Positions 24,316 through 37,790 of a DNA stretch of 64,000 nt are shown piece by piece. Position 1 is the first letter of the stretch, and each line of letters begins with the position of its first letter. Made by a program: the position numbers and the translations under genes. Under the pieces are notes generated by a model. The model was not told the DNA's origin, ran no database searches, and was given only the letters and a program-made list of their open reading frames with translations. Source of the DNA: Brugia malayi (lineage: Eukaryota > Nematoda > Chromadorea > Rhabditida > Onchocercidae); assembly GCF_000002995.4 (NCBI RefSeq), contig NW_025062475.1, forward strand, positions 11,226,187 through 11,290,186. Direction: 5' to 3'.

Positions 24316-24566
24316 CTAATTTAAAAATATTTTATCTAAAACATCTAATGAAGTACTTAATGAAGCACTGATGACACGGATAGCATTGGTGACAGTCAAA
24401 TCTATCACAAATGCCGTAATTACTAACATTTCAATTTTATCTGCTTTACCATTAAGCGTAGTGTAATTATAAAGAAATATAGTGGCAATTTTGCATTGTA
24501 ATAATAATGCCTTATTGTCATGGAGACGTAAAGTGATAAAGAGAGAATCAATTGTAATCACTGTTG
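24316..24566 (-). other. Coding-like island, both strands open
   Basis: The minus strand is open for about 80 codons after AACAG (ITLRLHDNKALLLQCKIATI, then a hydrophobic stretch around VITAFVIDLTVTNAIRVISA). The plus strand is also open for about 40 codons across the same bases. The island is more complex in sequence than its flanks, but strand and identity are unresolved. Confidence 0.15.
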
Positions 24567-26863
24567 TCCTTTGAGATCAATAATTTCATTCATACTTATA
24601 TTAAATATCTTTCATTTGATTATTAATGGAACAAATAATTTTGAGTTAAAAACTAAACTTAAATCAAGAATAAAGCATAAAAATTGAAATTCAAATAATT
24701 TTTCAATTCTATAATTAATTATAATACTGAATAAATCATTTTGATTTTAATATTAATTACATTATTAGATTTTTATAAAATAATTTTATAAAATTTATCA
24801 AGAAAATTGCCAGTGCTATTTTCAATTTTTATTTCTTTTCTAAATTAATTGGTGCAATATGTTGGATTATGTTTATTCAAACGTTTCAGTCATTTTTTCT
24901 TTTGCATTTCATTAAAGATGATTTTGTTAAATTTGATATAATTTTATAAAACAATAAAAAAGTTTATCGAAAAAAATTTTCGGGAAAACAATGCTATTTT
25001 CAATTCTTCTTCGTTAAATTAAAATTTCAAAGTTTGTTACATCTATCAAATCAAAACTAGCAAAATGATTTGAAATATTTTGGCTATCATTTCAATATCA
25101 CTTTTCATTTCACATTTTTAAATCAACTAAACTCTTATATACTTCTCTCTGACTCGTAACAAATAAAGTCACAAAGGAATAAGTGAGATGAGGAATAATT
25201 TAAAAAATATTTTTAAAAACTTCAAAAATGAGGAATGTAGCAAAGAAATTCGTTTCAAACATAAAAAACAATTTTATGTTTGCTTTCATCATTGTTTATT
25301 TGTAATTCAATCTCTCAATTTACACTCTTTTTTCCTTTTCATTGTTAAACATTAGACTGAAAATCACTTTTTTTAATTGAAACTTTTGAAATTTTTTCCG
25401 CATTTAAAAATTTGAGAGTTTTAGCATTAAGAATACGACAAGAAAGCGCCATGCTTTTCTTGTTTAATTCAGCTATGCAATAAATTCGATGAAATTTCAT
25501 TCTTCAATATTATAGTAATTATAAGTGTGAGCGATCATAAAACTTAGAAATAAATATAAGCTAATATTTATAAGAATTTTAAATGTGTGATGAAATAAAT
25601 TTGAATTGAAATTCGAATATAATTTAATGATAGTTTAGGACAAAAAAAGAATTTTGGAAGAATTTTCAAATTTAACAATGAAACTAATTGTTTCTTTGAA
25701 AAGTTTGACAATTAATGTAAAAGAAAAATTATCGTTTTAAAATCGTCTACTAGTGATGAAATTTATTTTTAGAACAAATAATATTTTCCTCAGAAAAAAA
25801 AAAATCAAAATATTGTTTTCCTAAAACTAAATTTTATCATTAGTGCACGATATTAAAAATTTTATTATCCATTTTTTTTTTATAAATTACTAAAAATGCA
25901 TCTTCTATTCAACTAGATTTTTCCATTTACAATTTAATCATTTGCAGACATATAAATTATTGAATGTTTGAAATTTTGTTATGCATATTTTAAAATGGTA
26001 GTGGGAAGTTCTGCCTAACTTTTTCTCATGCATTATCACATATGCAAATGTTATCTCCAATTATCTATCTGAACTAATCATTTTAACATTTCAACAAATA
26101 ATACTATAAAATCGGATGATTCATTATCATTTGATGCATTAAAATCTCTCATATTCTAATAATCCAAATATGATATATTTGATAACTTTTTTTTTTTTTA
26201 TGATGATTAAATGACTGTATTTTTACTATCTTAACATTATACGAATTTTATTTGCTATATGTTTTCTTTTTTCTTTTATTTCATCCCATAATTTATATTA
26301 TTTGAAGATAAATGAGAAAAAAATTTAAATAAAATATGAAATTTACATTAATTATGCAAATTAATTTTAGAATATATTTTTGCGAATTAATTATTATTAA
26401 AATGTTTTCATTTTCAAATTTTCCAATAATTAGGCTTTTTTAAAACCTTTTCATTTATAGCAAAAATAAAATTCTAATTTTGAAAAAAAAAAATTGAGTT
26501 AAAAATAAATTTAAAACGGATAAAATTCAAGCAAAAAAATTGAAATGTTTTTGCTTGAATTTTTTTTTTTTTGTTTTGCTTAAGGTTTCCTTAAATTTAT
26601 AATCTGCTAAAACAATAAAATGCTTTCGCCACATGCATTTCTGCATTCTGCTACTCGTCTTGCACCTCTTTTTTTTTCTATTGACTGATCAGATGATAAG
26701 AATCTAAGGCAATTCATAGTATTAATTTCATGTTCTGGCAGTTTTACTTCATAATAGCATTATAACGCTGCATGCACGTCAACTGCATGCACGATGACTC
26801 ATTTCCTAACTTACATATATTGTTAAAATGTCAAATAAGACAATGCACATTGTCTTTTTTTAG

Positions 26864-26960
26864 AAATGAAAACATTCCTATGCTAATGATAGCTCATAAC
26901 CCACAAGAAGCGTTTATCGCTGTGATGAAAAATGGTAGAATTATTGAGTCGAGAATTTAG
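26864..26960 (+). pseudogene. ABC-ATPase-like C-terminal fragment
   Basis: After TTTTTTTAG the plus strand reads NENIPMLMIAHNPQEAF, then VMKNGRIIES, and a stop. This resembles the segment after the Walker B motif of ABC transporter ATPases, where a switch (H-loop) histidine is followed by an EA pair and then a VMKxGRIIE strand. The usual ADRI-type residues between EAF and VM are missing. No Walker A or LSGGQ signature is found upstream. It could be a relic of a host gene or a small transferred bacterial (endosymbiont) fragment; neither is shown. Confidence 0.3.
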
Positions 26961-28185
26961 TGAACTCTCGTCTGTCCTACAGTTAGATGAGATGAGGTGA
27001 AGAGTTTTTCACTTCATGGCATATTTGCTGCAAGAAAATAATCTAATCTAAAATTATTACAAAATAAAATTAAACATTAGAAAATTTCGATCGATAATTA
27101 AATAAATAATATAATTATTTGATTTCAGACAGGTTTTAATATCTAAATTAAAATGTTAAATGAAGATACAACAATGAGTTTAGATTTATAGTAGGCCTTA
27201 ATCTTAATAATAATAATTTTATTTGGCACAGGTAATTTATAAGAAAAAAGTATTAAAAAACTTAACTTAGCACGCCTTTTACCCAAAGTGAGCAGTTAGT
27301 AAACATTTACTATCTCTCAAAATATTATTATTTTTTAATAAAATTTCTTAAACAAATTTAAAGGATCTAATTTTTTTTTTGGATAAATAAAGAATTTCTG
27401 AAATACATAGCAGAAAAATAATGCTAAGATAAATCCTAGATCGAAAAAATATATTTAATATTATTGATTTTTTGTAGGAAGAATTAAATTGACTTGCGAA
27501 ATTATCACTGATATATATGGAAATTTTAATGTACCTGTTTACTATCTGAAATTTTTCATATACGGTGAAAATCCGAAATATTTAGAGGGAGAAAATTTTA
27601 AACATTATACTTAGAGTTGAAAAATTGTCTAACGATATCTGATAATGAGTTCTAGCTATTGATAACACCAAAGCTCTGTCTTTACTTTATTTATCAGTTC
27701 AGCAAACCTATCATTAAATTTTGATATTTCTAACTAATACTTTGTAAGTTAGAAAGATATCTGAAATAATTATTTGAACTTTAAAAATGTACCTCTGGAT
27801 GTATGTATTCATCTATAGTGTCAATCATTTATAAATACAATCAAAATATCAGAACCTCTGAACAATTTATTTAAATTAATCCAATAATGGCATAATTCAA
27901 AAAAAAAAAAAAAAAAATGCATTTAAGTTTCATTTTCATAATTCGGTTAGTTTCTTCTAAGGATTTTATAATGCTTCATTTTAAGAGTTAAAAATCTTTG
28001 GCTTTATTGCTTATCTTAGCCATTATTCTATCCCATCTATATTTCGTCTCTTTTCATTTCAAACAAAAATTTATTTCCAATATTTGCATATAATTTTACA
28101 ATTTTGGCCTAAATTAAACAATTAATTGGACCTTTACATGTCAACAAATGTGATTAATGTTTTGTTTATATATAATTTATATATG

Positions 28186-28201
28186 TACGTGTGTGTGTGT
28201 A

Positions 28202-28236
<35 letters not shown>

Positions 28237-28265
28237 ATATGTATGTGTGTGTGTGTGTGTGTGTA
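28186..28265. repeat. TG microsatellite
   Basis: (TG)n interrupted by ATGTATG and ATGTATATGTATG. Confidence 0.95.
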
Positions 28266-28464
28266 TTACATTATTGGTTAAGTTAAAAAAGTATTTAAGT
28301 TGTAATGCTTGCCATCCAAATGGAAAAAAGAAGATTCTCTAGGCATGCATAAACAATTTTAATATAAAAGAGCCTATATACTTCACTTGCAAACCTTTGT
28401 CCCTACTTCCTTTTTAAAACTTTATTTCCCAGATTTTCCAAAAAAAAAAAAGAAAAAATTATCT

Positions 28465-28528
28465 TCATATTGTCATATTGTCACATTGTCATATTGTCAC
28501 ATTGTCACATTGTCACATTATCACATTA
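28465..28528. repeat. 8-bp minisatellite, eight units
   Basis: Unit TCAYATTG: two TCATATTG, then TCACATTG and TCATATTG alternating, two more TCACATTG, and two TCACATTA. Low divergence implies recent expansion. Confidence 0.9.
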
Positions 28529-29669
28529 TCACAATCTTCTCATCATTCATCTTTTCTTCAATTCTTTTCATCTTTTCACAACTCTTTTTACCATTAATGC
28601 TACATAAATTTTTATAATTATTTATTTACTTATTTATTTATATGCTAAATTTATCAGTTAAAATTAATAGAATATTTTTTAATAATTTATTTTTATTTTT
28701 ATCAATTAACAAATTTTTTTTTCCATTTTTTTTTTCTATTAACAAATTTTTCCAAACATTAATCATTTTGTATTTAAAAAAATGAATTGCTGTTTCAAAG
28801 CAAAATATATTAAAATTTCAAATATATGATAAAATTTAAGGATTTAAAAGTTTGAGAAAGTTTTTTATTTTCATTTTTTATTACATATATATATTCCAAA
28901 ATTTATGATATTTCAAAAAAAAAAACTCAAAATGCAGTGCATGTCGTTCCTTTTCGTATAATAAATGCTACCATATCATATTTTTTTTTTGGCTTACTTT
29001 ATATAATTTTTTTTTTTTAAAGAACTTCCTAAATTTTTTAAGACAGGAAAATTTGTTTTCATTTATTAATTTCTTTGAAAAAAAAATTGGACTTCACTTA
29101 AAAAAATTTAGGTCATTTTTATTACAATTAAAAGCTTTCTTCGTAAAAGTTTTTTCTAGAATTTATCACTGATTAAATTTAGAATCAAATTGCGTTCAAA
29201 TTCATAATCTCAAATTTAAAGCTAAATTTAAAATTACTTTTTTATTGTGAAAAGTAGCAATTTTCAGTTATTTCAAAATGGAAAACCTCTTATGTCATTG
29301 AATGATATTTTTGCCTTTATGATGAATTTGCAGTAAAATTTAGTATAACTAATAATTTTCTGCTGATTACTTTACGAGTATAAGCAAAAGGGAAATATAT
29401 TCAAAGGAGTAATTATCTGGCAGCAATTTTGCCAACCAATTACGTCATTCAGAATCCACCCTCACTAAAGCCAGGCCAAGCTAGGCTTTACCAGGCTAAC
29501 AATTGCCGCTCAAGAGGCCATTGCCCAAAATTATGTCATCTACAATAAGCATTTTTTTCTATACTCTAAAAAAAAAAACGAAAATTCGTCATTTTATTAA
29601 AATTACACCCTAACAAATATTAGACAATACGTGTATCTTCATGACGTTATTATTTCATTGCATAAGAAT

Positions 29670-29733
29670 ATGACGTAATATAGCGTAATAATATAGCGTA
29701 ATGACGTAATATAGCGTAATACGACGTGATACA
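29670..29733. repeat. Short tandem TGACGTAATATAGCGTAA-type repeat
   Basis: TGACGTAATATAGCGTAAT occurs at 29670 and 29702, with a partial ATATAGCGTAA between them and a degenerate CGACGTGATAC after. It lies just before the palindrome at 29741. Confidence 0.75.
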
Positions 29734-29740
29734 AAAGTAA

Positions 29741-29782
29741 TCATATCAATTAATTTTTGAATTCAAAAATTAATTGATATGA
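29741..29782. repeat. Perfect 42-bp palindrome
   Basis: The sequence from TCATATCAATTAATTTTTGA to its reverse complement has no spacer; the centre is GAATTC at 29759-29764. Such a structure can form a cruciform or mark the fused ends of a small inverted-repeat element. Confidence 0.95.
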
Positions 29783-30131
29783 ACTATATGCTTTTGCAAA
29801 TATTTGTCGAGCATTCAAGTAATCAGCTCAAAATGAAACGATCGTATTTTATATTTTCAAAGATTTTAAAAGTTTTTACTATATTTTCTAAAAAATTATG
29901 CAACGATCATTGTAAGAAATTAATCACATAAAAAATTATAGTCGACAAGCAGAAACAGAGTTAAATTAATTTATGTAAGTAAATGCATTGTTTTGCAGAA
30001 TTGAAGAAAATCAGTCAAACTAAGTTTTAAAAATTTATCTGAGAATAACTCTTAAAAATTTTCAACTCATTGATGCTTCTTTGAGCTTTGAAAAGTTACA
30101 AATTCGAGGGAAAAATTAATCATTGAAAGAG

Positions 30132-30134
<3 letters not shown>

Positions 30135-30173
<39 letters not shown>
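30135..30173. repeat. TC microsatellite
   Basis: Uninterrupted (TC)n, about 19 units. Confidence 0.97.
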
Positions 30174-30174
<1 letters not shown>

Positions 30175-31348
30175 AACATTTCAATCATATTTAAAAAGTT
30201 TCAAATGAATTGAACAGCTAATGTTATCGCTATCGTTAATTAAAATAATTTTAGCATTTGCAAATTAATCAAAATAATATAAATTCGTAATATTATCTTT
30301 TTTTTCAGACACTAAATGAGCCATATATGTAAATATAAATTCTAAATTTGAACATTCAAAATTCAGAAGAAAAAAAAAATATATATAGAACAAATTTTAT
30401 TTTAAAAACTAAGAGTACTAATTCTATATGCTTCAAATTATTTCATGCATACAAATCGTTTCGACACTGCAAGTTCAATTGATGATGATGGCAATATATC
30501 ATATAAGTAGTATGAATTTTTGCTTTATTAAAATAAATTTTAAGTTTAAGAAATTGATGCAAAATAATTTTAGAAAAAAGAAAAAATAAATAAATTGAAA
30601 GAAGGATTAATTGAATGTTTCATATAATTTTGATTCAATTAATACTTTTTAATATGAATGTGAATGAAATGAACTTTAATGTTTTTTTTTTTCTTTTGTT
30701 TTGTTTTCAAAAACTTAAATTTTTTGAAATCTATTTTATCATTGGCAATTTGCTAGTGGAAAAGATGAGAAAGTATGAAACATAGTTTTTTGCAAATCAA
30801 TTTTTCTCGTTAGAAATTTCTTGATGTTTCTGGAATTGCATTCAAAAATTCCGTTTCAGGAAAATTAAAAAACTGGCTGAATTTATTTCAAATAATAATA
30901 AATATATTTTTTAAAGATTTATCAAATTAGGGGCAATTTTCTTTCTATTAACTAATTTAACTAATCTATTTTTTTACAATATATTTTTATAATACAATTT
31001 CAATTTATGATCAACGAACAATTCTAATTTATAAATCATATTTTAAAATTTTTAATATATTTTTATTTCATTTCAATTTTCACCGTTAATTAGCTATTAC
31101 TGAATTCTTATCAATCATTTATTTGAAAATTCTTATCTAAAAGACATTACTTATCACAAGAACAATAATTTGATTTATTAACTATCTGTCATAGCTTATC
31201 AATATGATAATATCCAATATTTAAAAAAAATACATATACAAATCATTTTTAACTATTTTCATATATTCCTAGAGATATCAGTTAAAATTTGATTAATCTC
31301 TGTAAGATAAAAGCAATGAACTGTTAATGTATATATGTATCTATAGAA

Positions 31349-31404
31349 CGAGAGAGAGGGAGAGAGAAGGGAGAGGGAGGGAGAGAGAGGGGAGAGAGAG
31401 GGGG
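31349..31404. repeat. GA-rich microsatellite
   Basis: Interrupted (GA)n with GGG and AAGG insertions. Confidence 0.9.
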
Positions 31405-31765
31405 AAATTTTAAAGATTACTAATGGAATAACACTTCGAAATCTAGAAGTTGAGAATGAAATTAATAAGTCGATCAACTTTATTTCGTTTCTTTCCTTTC
31501 TTTTGTGAGTTTTAATTTGAACAAAGTAACAGTTTTAAAAAAAAAGTATAAAAAAAGATTAATGATTATATTTTTGTTAAATATTCTGAATTGGTACTTT
31601 TCAAAATTTGAATAAATATAAGAATATTTTACTACAATAAATAATTTAATGTGTAATGATTTTACAATTGAATATTTTAGGAGCATTTTTCAATATTCAT
31701 TCATTCATTCATTTAAATTTGTTAATTCAAATTTTTGCATCGAGTATAGAGAGGTGAATTTTAAT

Positions 31766-31766
31766 G

Positions 31767-31800
<34 letters not shown>

Positions 31801-31802
31801 GG
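31766..31802. repeat. GA microsatellite
   Basis: (GA)n with two AAA interruptions. Confidence 0.92.
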
Positions 31803-34580
31803 TTGTTAAGAGAAATTAATGAGAAATGATATGCGCTAAAGTTAAAGGTCAAAAAAAAGAGATTATTATCAGATTGCTTTTCTGGAAGTATGCTAAGTAA
31901 ATAGTTCAATGATAAATGATGAAAATTAAAGTAATAGGGAAGTTTTTTTTTTTTTTTTTTCTTCCTCTTAACTTCTCTCTTTTTCATTTTATACTTCAAG
32001 CATTGTTATCATTTCAGCTTATTTTTTCTCAAAATGCTATTTTGCTTTCTTTTTTTCCCTTCTATTTCTAACTAATCCCAAAACAGAAAAAGAAAAAAAA
32101 AATACAAATTCAAACAATTTTTAAACGAATTTTTAAAAAAAATATTTTGATTCTATATTTTCTTTCACGAATAGACTTTTTCTTTTTGCTAAAAAATAAA
32201 AAAGACAGAAGTAATTTCTTTTTTTTTTTCTGCAGTTTGAGGCTATTTTAAATTTTAGCATATATTTTCAATCAAATTCACCAAAACTACGAATGAATCA
32301 TTTAGTGATTAATCAAGCAAGAAAAGTCATTTTTTTAAGAAATGATTTGATAAAGTTTTGGAACTGATACTGTTATCTCACTTAACATTATCTTGTAAAT
32401 ATCTAATAATCACTTTTTTCCAATAACTTAGAAATTTAGTGAAGTTAATAAATTAATATTAATAATAACAATTAATGATTAAACTAATAAATTAAAACTT
32501 ATTAATGGAGTTAATTAAGTATCAATCTGATAAGATCATGCATTAAATTGATATTAATTGCTGACAAAAACTTATTGAATAGTATTTTCCATCAAAATAA
32601 AAAAATTAGCAAACAAATTAGCAATAAATAAATAATAATAATAATAATAAACTTTATTTTTTAATACGATTGAAATAAAATTTTATGGAAACATTTATTT
32701 TTTTTTATTCTTATTTTTTATGTCAAATAATTAGGAATAATTTGGATTAAAAGATTTAATGAAAGATCAGTATGATAATCTTTTCAATGATTTCTTGAAA
32801 AATCAAAAAATTGAAGTGCTAAAATGCAAAAGTCAAAAAAATAGTTTGTTTGATTTTTTTTCTCATCCTATACTTTCATTATTCGATCACAATTTGCTCT
32901 ATCTTACTGTATGATACAGAAATACTACAAATTTTTTAATCATTTCAATATTATTTTTATACTTAACTCACTTATTTCATTTAATTAACACTAATTAAGT
33001 TCTAATCTTTCATAAATTTCAACAAACATTGATTAATTTTTTAAATTTCTATTGTTTATTACTTTTCTTGCGACAATAAAAATCAATAATTACGATTAAT
33101 GTCATAATAAATGTCACATGAAATTCAAATATTTATTCCTTCATATAATAAATTTATATTTACATTTTGATATACAAAGTTAGAACCTTGATAATACAAT
33201 TAAAAAATATTAATTAAAATATCAGGAAATTAACTTTCGGTGTTTATAACTGCTTCTATATTGATTCTCACATTGTAGTACAAATATCTTGTCATAATTC
33301 AATAATTATATCATTTATTAGTAATACAATTTCTAGCTGCAATATTTCTTTTTTTTTTTCTAAAATGATAAAATGTGTTGTTATTATTATTTTTTTTCTT
33401 TTATTATATTAATTAAATTAGAGGAAAATAGATTATAACAATGATTAATAAAATAGGTTAGCTAATGAAAGCAAAAAGAAAAGGAAAAAAAAGGTATCAG
33501 TTAGTAAGCTAAACATCAGGGAAAAAAAATTGAAAAATGAAAATTTCAAGTGATTTCTTCAACGTTTCAAAATGATTTCTTGAAACTTTCAATTCTTCTA
33601 AAACTTTGCTAATATTTCAGTTCTTTTCTTCTTTTTGCTTTTGTTTTTTTTTTGTTTTTTCGTTTTCTTTTTTCTTTTTACTTTTACATTTATTTTCTCT
33701 CATTATTTTGCAATGATTTCTTTTTAACAATTCAATTTGTTTCAAAAAAAAGAAACAAAAAAACAAGAAAAAATTATAGATTTTGAGCTGCTTATTTCAC
33801 TCATTTAAGAAATGCTTCATTTCATTTCAGTTCATTTCACTTTTTTTTTTCTTTTCTTTTGACAAAATTTGATTCAATAAATTCGTATATTCAAGTTTCT
33901 CAAAAAAAAAAAAACATTCACAAATTTGCTAACTGCTAAACCACCAGCACCACCAGCAGCACTACCATCACCATCATATCATGTCATTCAATTTGAAAGA
34001 TAAGAATGAAATGAGCTTCCATTCTTTTCTTTTTTTATTTTTTGAAACAAAGTTTCTCTTTGGCTTTGATTATAATATTCCAATAGAATGTGCGTCATTC
34101 ATTTTTAAGTAACGATTAAGACTTTTGGCAATTTTGATAAATGTTGATAGAAATATTAGACTAAATTTTAAAAGGTTTAAATTTAAAAAAATTTTTGAAC
34201 ATTTCTCATCTGAGATAATAACATTAAGAATGATAGAAAAAGAAAAAAAAAGAGTTTTTTTTTTTTCTTTTACAGAAGCAAAATTATTTTACAAAAATAC
34301 ATAATAATTATATAATAAAATATTTGTCTAATTTTGTAAAATTTTCAAAATAGAAAGAAAGCTTAGTTTTAATTAATATTTAGTCATATTTGATATATAA
34401 TTTCATTATTAGTAATAATACATTTTCTCGTTTTTTTTCTTTTTTTTTTTTCACTCGCTATTTCTTTGATCTTTTTATTAATTTCGTTTCACATTTATTT
34501 ATTTGTTTTTTTTTTTTTTTTTTTTGTTAAAATAGTTTCAAAAGCGTACGACAACGATTTATTGCTTTAACGATTCGGAT

Positions 34581-34644
34581 CTTCTTTTTTTTTCTCTCTC
34601 TCCCTTTCTTCTTCTCTTCCTCCCTCTCTCTCTTTCTCTCTCTT
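34581..34644. repeat. CT-rich polypyrimidine tract
   Basis: Mixed (CT)n with CCC and TTT interruptions. Confidence 0.85.
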
Positions 34645-37600
34645 TTGTCATTTTATTTCTTTCAAACTTTTATCATTTATTGCTCTCATCAAATTACTTA
34701 TAAGCAAGTAAAGGAAGTATGTCAGTCTAATAATATCATTTTGATTATAAAACTTCAATAATTAAATGCGATAAAATACATCTTTTATTATACCTTTTCT
34801 TTTACTTCTGTAATTCTAGAAGTTTTTAATTTACTTTAAATTATTCTTTTTTAAACTTTAATTTATTAATTACACTGAAAAAAGAAAGTTTATTCTGTTA
34901 AAGCATAATTAGGATGATTAAAGTTTATTTCTTTAATCGAATTGCTTGGCAATTGAATAATATGCTTCTCTTTCATTCATAATTAAATTCAATTCCGGAA
35001 CTTATGGCATGTAAATTGTTATTGACCTAAACTCTGTTTTCTTGTTTAATTGGAATGCAAAATATTGCAATGAATACTTCAAAATATTTGATATATACTA
35101 TTAAATTAAATTCTGTAATCATTTATCTGCTTTTGAAAACAAATTTCCGGATTCCATTTTAACTATCAATATTTAATTAAATATTTAAAAGATTATAAGT
35201 TTTTATCATTAATTTGCTTTTTTAAAGAATATTATTTATAAAATTTTTGATTCTGTCTTTTTTTTTTTCGAAGTTTTGTGAAGTTATTTAAAAATAATAA
35301 AAAATTTTTTTTTTCTCTTCGCACATAAATATTGAAACGTTGTAATTAGCATTTTAGCAAAGATTACGTATTTCCAATATTAATAATTAATTATTTATAT
35401 TGACAAGTAGTTAGAAATAAACGTTAATAAATAAAGCTATAAAAAATTCTTGAATTATATAAGATAATGTTAGCTAATTGCATCAGTAATTCTAGTATTT
35501 GCAATGATCATTAAATCTTTATTGTTAAATTAAAAATTTCAATCAGTCGTAATTTAATGACTTTTGTGTTATATTCACTTTGTGCTGCTATTTAATTATT
35601 ATTATTTTCTAAGTTTTGCAACAGTTGCACTGCTAACAGAAACATATTTCACTTGTAAATTCTGAAACTAAATTTCTTTTTTTTTTTTTTTATCTTTTCA
35701 CAATAGCTATTTGATTTGTTTTCTGTTTTTAGCAATGATCTCACAACTTTAACGATTATTTCATTCTTTCTGATAAAATAAAAGGAATTGATTCATAATA
35801 ATGGTTCATTGAACAAAACTAATGATTAGCTCAATGATTGGCTAAGCAAATCTAAAAGAAAGATAAATTTAAAAAAAAAAAATTTTCAAAATCTTTTGAA
35901 AATTTAGCATCAAAGTACACAGTATTAAAATACACAACATTATATATCGTTAATTAATTTCAACATCCTCAAATCATATCAGTTTTAAGCTTAATAATAG
36001 ATAAATACATGGAAGCGCACATTTGCTATAAATGATGGGATTAATTAACGGTTAATTAATTTCACCTATTTTTTGTTTTTTTTTTTTTTTTTTTTTTATA
36101 AAAATAAGTATTGAAAATAAGTATTTTCTCCTTTTTATAAAGTAAATTTTTGGGTAATTTTATAAAAATAAATATTAGTTGATATTATAAATATTGTATA
36201 ATATTTAAGGTGTATAAAATTTTGAATTTTATTTTCTGCCAAAAAAAGATATATATTTATTATTTTGATTTCTGTTGTTGTTGTTGTTTGAATTCATTGT
36301 GAAACTTAAAAATTTAAAAAAAAAATAAATTTCTAATTTATATTTTGCTAAAATTATTAAATTTTATTGATACAAATAATATATAATTTATATATGAATT
36401 GTGCTATATCATTTAGAACAAAACAATAGATTAATTACCGAAATGATTAATACATAATCTCATATTATTCCCGCAATTTATGTATAAGTGAGTATAAATT
36501 ACTTCTAAATTGATGGCAATTCGATAGGATTTATTTCAAATAATTCAATCATAGTAGCAAGAAATAGGATGAAAATAGTTTGTAATATTTGTAAAATATT
36601 ATGCTTATTATCAAATAAAAAAAAAATTAATAAAATTCAGAATAAATTAATCCTAGAAGTATTTTTAATAATTCTTTACTGATAATAATGGAAGTCTTTA
36701 CGATTAAAAAAAAAAAAAGGAATTTTCAATATTTACAATTTAAAATATGATGATGAAATTAAAATAAAAATGAATTTTGCAACATTTCCGTTAGTGTGCT
36801 AATAATCAGTTTTAGCTCGTTTTTATCAGACTTTAAAACTTAATTAGGATTTTTAATTTTTTTCATTTCTAGTCAATTCCACTTTTTTTTTTTTAAATGA
36901 AATCCTGTCATGTATGATTATGTTTGGATTTGCTATAATATATCATTGTCCTAGCATTTAAAACAAAAGCATTTTGACGTCATTCTTCTTCTTCAAACTT
37001 TCATCCCAATTTTCCATCGACTTTTTTGTTTAGTAGCAGCAATAGCAGTAGCAGTAGCAGCATTAAGCTAACAAATTTCTTATTTCAATCGTTTGAATTG
37101 TAAAACATTTTAATCATTGCATCACAAAAATTTGAATTGACAGCTCTAAAGAATATTTAAATTCAACATAGACTGAATCAATTTAGACAATAAGACAGAT
37201 ACAGAGCTATAAATTGATTGATTACTGTCAAAATAATCAATTTAACTTGCAAAAGTTCTTTAAAAAAAAGAAAGGACAGTTTAATTCATCCATTGATATT
37301 AATCATATAACTCTGTCTGTTTGCTTATTTGTTGGATTTTCATCTAAAAAAAAATCTTTCTGAATAAGAAATAAAATTAAACTTATTCCTATCAATGCAT
37401 TTTAGTGTTAAGACTCCTTTATTTGAAATTAAATCTCAAAATGGTCATCTCTGTTGTAAACAATTTGTAATAATGTATTTTTCAGAAATGAATTTTAAAA
37501 TCTTGAGCGGATTTTTTTTTTTTTTTTTTCAAATTCAGTAACTAAAACAACATTTATATAAATCATATCATATAAAAATTATAAAAAAACCTTTCCAAAC

Positions 37601-37790
37601 AATCATTATAACAATTAATTTTCATAAATTTTAATATATCAATAAAATCATCAATTATTCTTCCTCCATTTCTTCTAACTAATTTATGATAAACAAATTT
37701 TTACACATTTCATTTGTTCCAATTCATTTTCTCATTCATAGCGCAAACAAACAAAAGGGATCATTTCAAATTTGCAGCTAATATGAACAT

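Larger units (their letters stand above)
22014..26600. other. Intergenic AT-rich DNA downstream of TFIIA-gamma
   Basis: GC content falls markedly beyond about 23.4 kb. No gene recognised. Two isolated coding-like stretches (22.9 and 24.3 kb) are listed separately; the rest is AT-rich low-complexity sequence. Confidence 0.6.
26961..37790. other. AT-rich gene-poor DNA
   Basis: Roughly 11 kb with poly(A), poly(T), GA/CT and TG repeats. No reading frame here looks like a protein except where listed. A 110-bp patch of higher GC at 29436-29545 carries GCCAGGCCAAGCTAGGC-type sequence, with no clear function. Confidence 0.6.

Noticed and set aside
31259..31999. Ser-Leu-rich minus frames near GA tracts
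   Set aside because: Translation of GA/CT microsatellites.
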